Assembly (NCBI RefSeq): GCF_000585215.1 | Contig: NZ_AONC01000045.1 | Location: forward strand, 1 to 64,000 | Reading direction: 5' to 3' | DNA from: Imhoffiella purpurea | GTDB taxonomy: Bacteria; Pseudomonadota; Gammaproteobacteria; Chromatiales; Chromatiaceae | DNA: 64,000 bases | Shown: positions 61,921-64,000 of the stretch, piece after piece | Layout: every line of letters starts with the position of its first letter | Numbering within the stretch: position 1 is the first letter of the stretch | Program-made: the position numbers and the translations under genes | Notes under the pieces: model-generated | What the model saw: the letters and a program-made list of their open reading frames with translations, nothing else | What the model was told of the DNA's origin: nothing | Databases searched by the model: none

Positions 61921-62319
61921 ATGCAAGAGAGCGATTGGAAGGTCTTCCAACTCGATGAGCTGCTCGCCAAGGTCGAGCGTAACGGCGTCACCTTCAGGGA
62001 GTTCCTGCGCACGCCCTCACTGTCCTGCTCCATCTACCATCTGCCGGTTGGATCCAAAGACATGGCCAGCGCCCACGAGGAGGACGAGCTCTATCTTGTG
62101 CTGGAGGGCAAGGGACAATTGCGGATCGGCGAGACCGAGCACCGGGTCCAGCAGGGTACGCTCATGTATGTGCACGCGGCCTGCGACCATGCCTTCTTCG
62201 ATATTCAGGAAGACCTGACGGTGCTGGCCTTCTTCGGCTCGCCCGTGCTGGAGATCGGACGGGGGCATCGCTATCGGCACGGACAGCGTCATGGAGCGGG
62301 TGCCGAAATCGAGGATTGA
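61921..62319 (+). CDS. Cupin-domain protein
   Basis: A 132-residue cytoplasmic single-domain cupin. Motif 1 is HEEDELYLVLEGKGQL and motif 2 region LMYVHAACDHAFFDIQEDLTVLAFFG. Histidine and glutamate ligands H52, E53, E56 and H88/H93 could bind iron or another metal. The Fur-like box upstream suggests iron control. Function not recognised. Confidence 0.75.
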   Translation: MQESDWKVFQLDELLAKVERNGVTFREFLRTPSLSCSIYHLPVGSKDMASAHEEDELYLVLEGKGQLRIGETEHRVQQGTLMYVHAACDHAFFDIQEDLTVLAFFGSPVLEIGRGHRYRHGQRHGAGAEIED

Positions 62320-62429
62320 GGACGAGGCGTCTAGGATGACGGCTCGGATGCGCGCCGAATGTTTCGGCCGATCGGATGCCGGTAAGGTATCCGATCGTCG
62401 TTTCCCTCGCGGCCGCTCCCCGATTGGGA

Positions 62430-62786
62430 TTACATCAAGACGCTGACGAGCTTGAATGCCGATCTTTCGACGGCCTTGTTGACGATGGCGCCGACCAGCG
62501 CCTTGCCGAACATCTCGCCCGCCTTGCTCGCGGCGGCATGGCTCGCCCTGGGCGCCACCGGGGCGCACCCCAGATCCTTCATGGCCTCCAGCAGGGTCTG
62601 CTTCGACAGCCTGTCCGTATCGTAATTGACGGTGATGCTTCCGGCATGGGCATTCAGCCGGACCTGCGTGACGCCCTCCATCGAGGCCAGACGGCTCTGG
62701 GCTTCCCGCGCCTCCTCGGGTCTGCAGCGAAAGGCGTTCGAACGGACACGGAGTCTACCGGGCACATGATGGATCGAATGGCTCAT
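62430..62786 (-). CDS. HMA2-type small protein
   Basis: A 118-residue protein of the HMA2 family, shaped like a metal-associated ferredoxin-fold domain. It begins SHSIHHVPGRLRVRSNAF and continues SRLASMEGVTQVRLNAHAGSITVNYD. The usual CXXC of heavy-metal domains is absent. The C-terminal segment AGEMFGKALVGAIVNKAVERSA may form a helix. It is divergent from another HMA2-like gene, with two Fur-like boxes between them. Confidence 0.75.
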   Translation of the reverse strand: MSHSIHHVPGRLRVRSNAFRCRPEEAREAQSRLASMEGVTQVRLNAHAGSITVNYDTDRLSKQTLLEAMKDLGCAPVAPRASHAAASKAGEMFGKALVGAIVNKAVERSAFKLVSVLM

Positions 62787-62866
62787 GCGAAATTTCCTCG
62801 GTCGGGATTGCGAGAAGTCATGGAAACGCGACTGGTTCGCATTCTATGGCTAACCCGAACTCGAAT

Positions 62867-62885
62867 GCAAGTGGTTCTTATTTGT
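62867..62885. promoter_or_regulatory. Fur-like box between the two HMA2-type genes
   Basis: GCAAGTGGTTCTTATTTGT agrees with about 15 of 18 defined positions of GCAAATnATTCTCATTTGC. It lies between the two divergent HMA2-type genes. Confidence 0.6.
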
Positions 62886-62924
62886 TTCGCTAATCGGAAT
62901 GCGACCGATCGCGCTTGATATAAC

Positions 62925-62943
62925 GCGAACTGTTCGTATTTGC
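62925..62943. promoter_or_regulatory. Weaker Fur-like site
   Basis: GCGAACTGTTCGTATTTGC keeps the ATTTGC end but fits the consensus less well; about 70 bp before the HMA2-like gene at 63013. Confidence 0.4.
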
Positions 62944-63012
62944 AAAATGACTGCGATTTCGCCTATCCTTAACGAGGTCATTCGTTTAGGGGACATTTCG
63001 GGGGACTTGGCG

Positions 63013-63537
63013 ATGCTGCTTGCAAAGAATCGGTCACGGAGCGGGGCCCTGGTGGATATCCGCCATCAGATTCCAGGTCGGACGCGTCTGCGGGTGCCGG
63101 CACTCGGCCGGACCCCGGATCTGGGGTCCCGTCTCGCCGAAGCGCTGGAAACCCTCGAGGGCATCCACCGCGTGCGCCTCAACAGCGGTTGCGCCAGTCT
63201 GGTGATCCACCATCGTCCGGATTTCACCCCGACCCGCGATCTGCTCGATCGGGCGCTGACGCCCATTCTGATGCCGGCGGCATCCGTCGCACCGCCTCCT
63301 CCCAAGGTCTCCAGGCGCGCCGAGAGATCCAGGGCGCGTCCGGAAAAGACACGAGTACGCGTGGAGGCACCCAAAAAGCGGGCAAGCGGGCAGGCTCTGG
63401 CCGCCTGTCCCATCTGCCAGCTCAAGCTCAAGGCGGCGCGCTGGATACTGACCGACTTCTGGCGCTGCTGGCGGGATCACTGGACTCAGCGCCTTCATGG
63501 GCGTCTATTGGCCTCGGTCGCGCTGTTTCGACCCTGA
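63013..63537 (+). CDS. HMA2-like protein with Arg/Lys-rich region
   Basis: A 174-residue protein. Residues 15-75 resemble the HMA2 domain (VDIRHQIPGRTRLRVPAL, EALETLEGIHRVRLNSGCASLVIHH), and a basic linker plus CPICQLKLK near residue 133 follow. The start at 63013 has GGGGAC upstream; ATGs at 62947 and 62899 are in frame. It shares a Fur-type region with the divergent HMA2 gene. Metal handling is likely, but the metal is not known. Confidence 0.65.
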   Translation: MLLAKNRSRSGALVDIRHQIPGRTRLRVPALGRTPDLGSRLAEALETLEGIHRVRLNSGCASLVIHHRPDFTPTRDLLDRALTPILMPAASVAPPPPKVSRRAERSRARPEKTRVRVEAPKKRASGQALAACPICQLKLKAARWILTDFWRCWRDHWTQRLHGRLLASVALFRP

Positions 63538-63738
63538 TCTCTTTCCTCGGTCGCATCTCCTTCACGACCGACCGCACGGAGTCCTGCGGATCCAAGCGCG
63601 CCGGTTTTTCCGGAGTCGGTCATCGAAGCGTCATGGGTGTATGGGACGCTTGGCGTTCGTTTTAAAACGCCATTCCGACGCCCCGCGACCCGGCCGCCAT
63701 GTCCGTCGCTCGCGGGGACCGCTCTCAGGTCTCCGCCC

Positions 63739-64000
63739 ATGCATGTCCTCCAATCATCCGCTTGGCGTCTCATCCTCGGGGCCGCGATCCTCGTCGTTTC
63801 GAGTCTGCTCCTCGTCCTCTGGTCGTTCCGCTCCGCCGGACCGGATGTCTTGGAGACCGCCGGCTGTTCAAGCCGCCAAACCCAGGAGCCGCTGGATCTG
63901 CGCGACACCCATGTGCGCAATGCCTTCGCCTATCTCGTGCCCCAGTGTTACGTGTTGCCCAGTCTCCAAGACGGCGAGGCGCTCAATCCCTGCTACACCT
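63739..64000 (+). CDS. Membrane-anchored protein, 3' end outside the window
   Basis: Open from ATG 63739 to the right edge (87 codons visible). An N-terminal helix (residues 8-28, WRLILGAAILVVSSLLLVLW) is followed by a soluble region with several cysteines (for example DVLETAGCSSR and LVPQCYVLPS, NPCYT). No CXXCH haem site appears in the visible part. No family was recognised. Confidence 0.55.
   Translation, partial: MHVLQSSAWRLILGAAILVVSSLLLVLWSFRSAGPDVLETAGCSSRQTQEPLDLRDTHVRNAFAYLVPQCYVLPSLQDGEALNPCYT

Noticed and set aside
1-64000. tRNA or rRNA genes, CRISPR arrays, prophage or intact insertion sequences
   Set aside because: No such pattern was found by reading; only short repeats and one Rpn-type fragment were seen. 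A tRNA scan should confirm this.

Overview
The window is high-GC DNA of gammaproteobacterial type. The gene set (PBP1A, AlaC, RsgA, Orn, MetR/MetE, GlyA, FeoAB, Fur-like boxes, dual-domain polyphosphate:AMP phosphotransferase) together with a Psr/Phs-type molybdoenzyme, multihaem cytochromes and an ORP-like MinD/NifX cluster suggests an anaerobic or phototrophic sulfur bacterium such as a member of the Chromatiaceae. This is an inference from gene content; no rRNA or tRNA gene was seen. No CRISPR array, prophage or intact transposon was seen.

Layout. 0.4-12 kb: a five-haem cytochrome, PBP1A with a 24-bp palindrome upstream, alaC, hom, a 7TM diguanylate cyclase, rsgA, a small cytochrome c, and orn. 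12-18 kb: a KamA-type radical SAM enzyme, a GNAT plus PlsC-like acyltransferase pair, a FRG-domain protein and pap. 18-24 kb: a translationally coupled Tat-exported molybdoenzyme operon (catalytic, Fe-S and NrfD subunits, TorD-like chaperone, HybE-like protein) preceded by a perfect FNR-type box. 24-27 kb: a five-gene operon on the minus strand (DUF134 regulator, two NifX/NifB-like proteins, two MinD-ferredoxin ATPases) resembling the orange-protein (ORP) systems of sulfate reducers. 27-35 kb: a haem-c diguanylate cyclase, an osmoprotectant ABC transporter broken by a frameshift plus a detached gene fragment, a zinc metallopeptidase, a SOUL protein, an HD-GYP protein and a decayed GGDEF gene. 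35-38 kb: a four-gene ABC/DUF4857 operon.

38-43 kb is an iron locus: feoA-feoB-small Cys-rich protein, divergent across a Fur-like box from two secreted proteins. 43-48 kb: metR, metE and glyA, with metE flanked by heptad repeats. 48-52 kb: a candidate restriction-modification pair in which the methyltransferase carries its own HTH domain. 52-59 kb is a second iron or metal uptake island on the minus strand: TonB receptor, exported tetrapyrrole-methylase-like protein and amino-acid permease, then a secreted protein with ExbB-ExbD-ExbD-TonB, each unit preceded by Fur-like boxes. 59-64 kb: a LysR regulator, a SugE-type exporter, a truncated Rpn-type gene, an exported TsaA-domain protein, a cupin, and two HMA2-type proteins sharing a Fur-like intergenic region.

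The window therefore holds a dispersed, probably Fur-controlled iron/metal network, a redox-controlled molybdoenzyme, c-di-GMP enzymes with intact signature motifs, several gene relics, and two families of non-coding repeats (GTAGG-ended hairpin elements and 7-bp CAGCTAC-type arrays).
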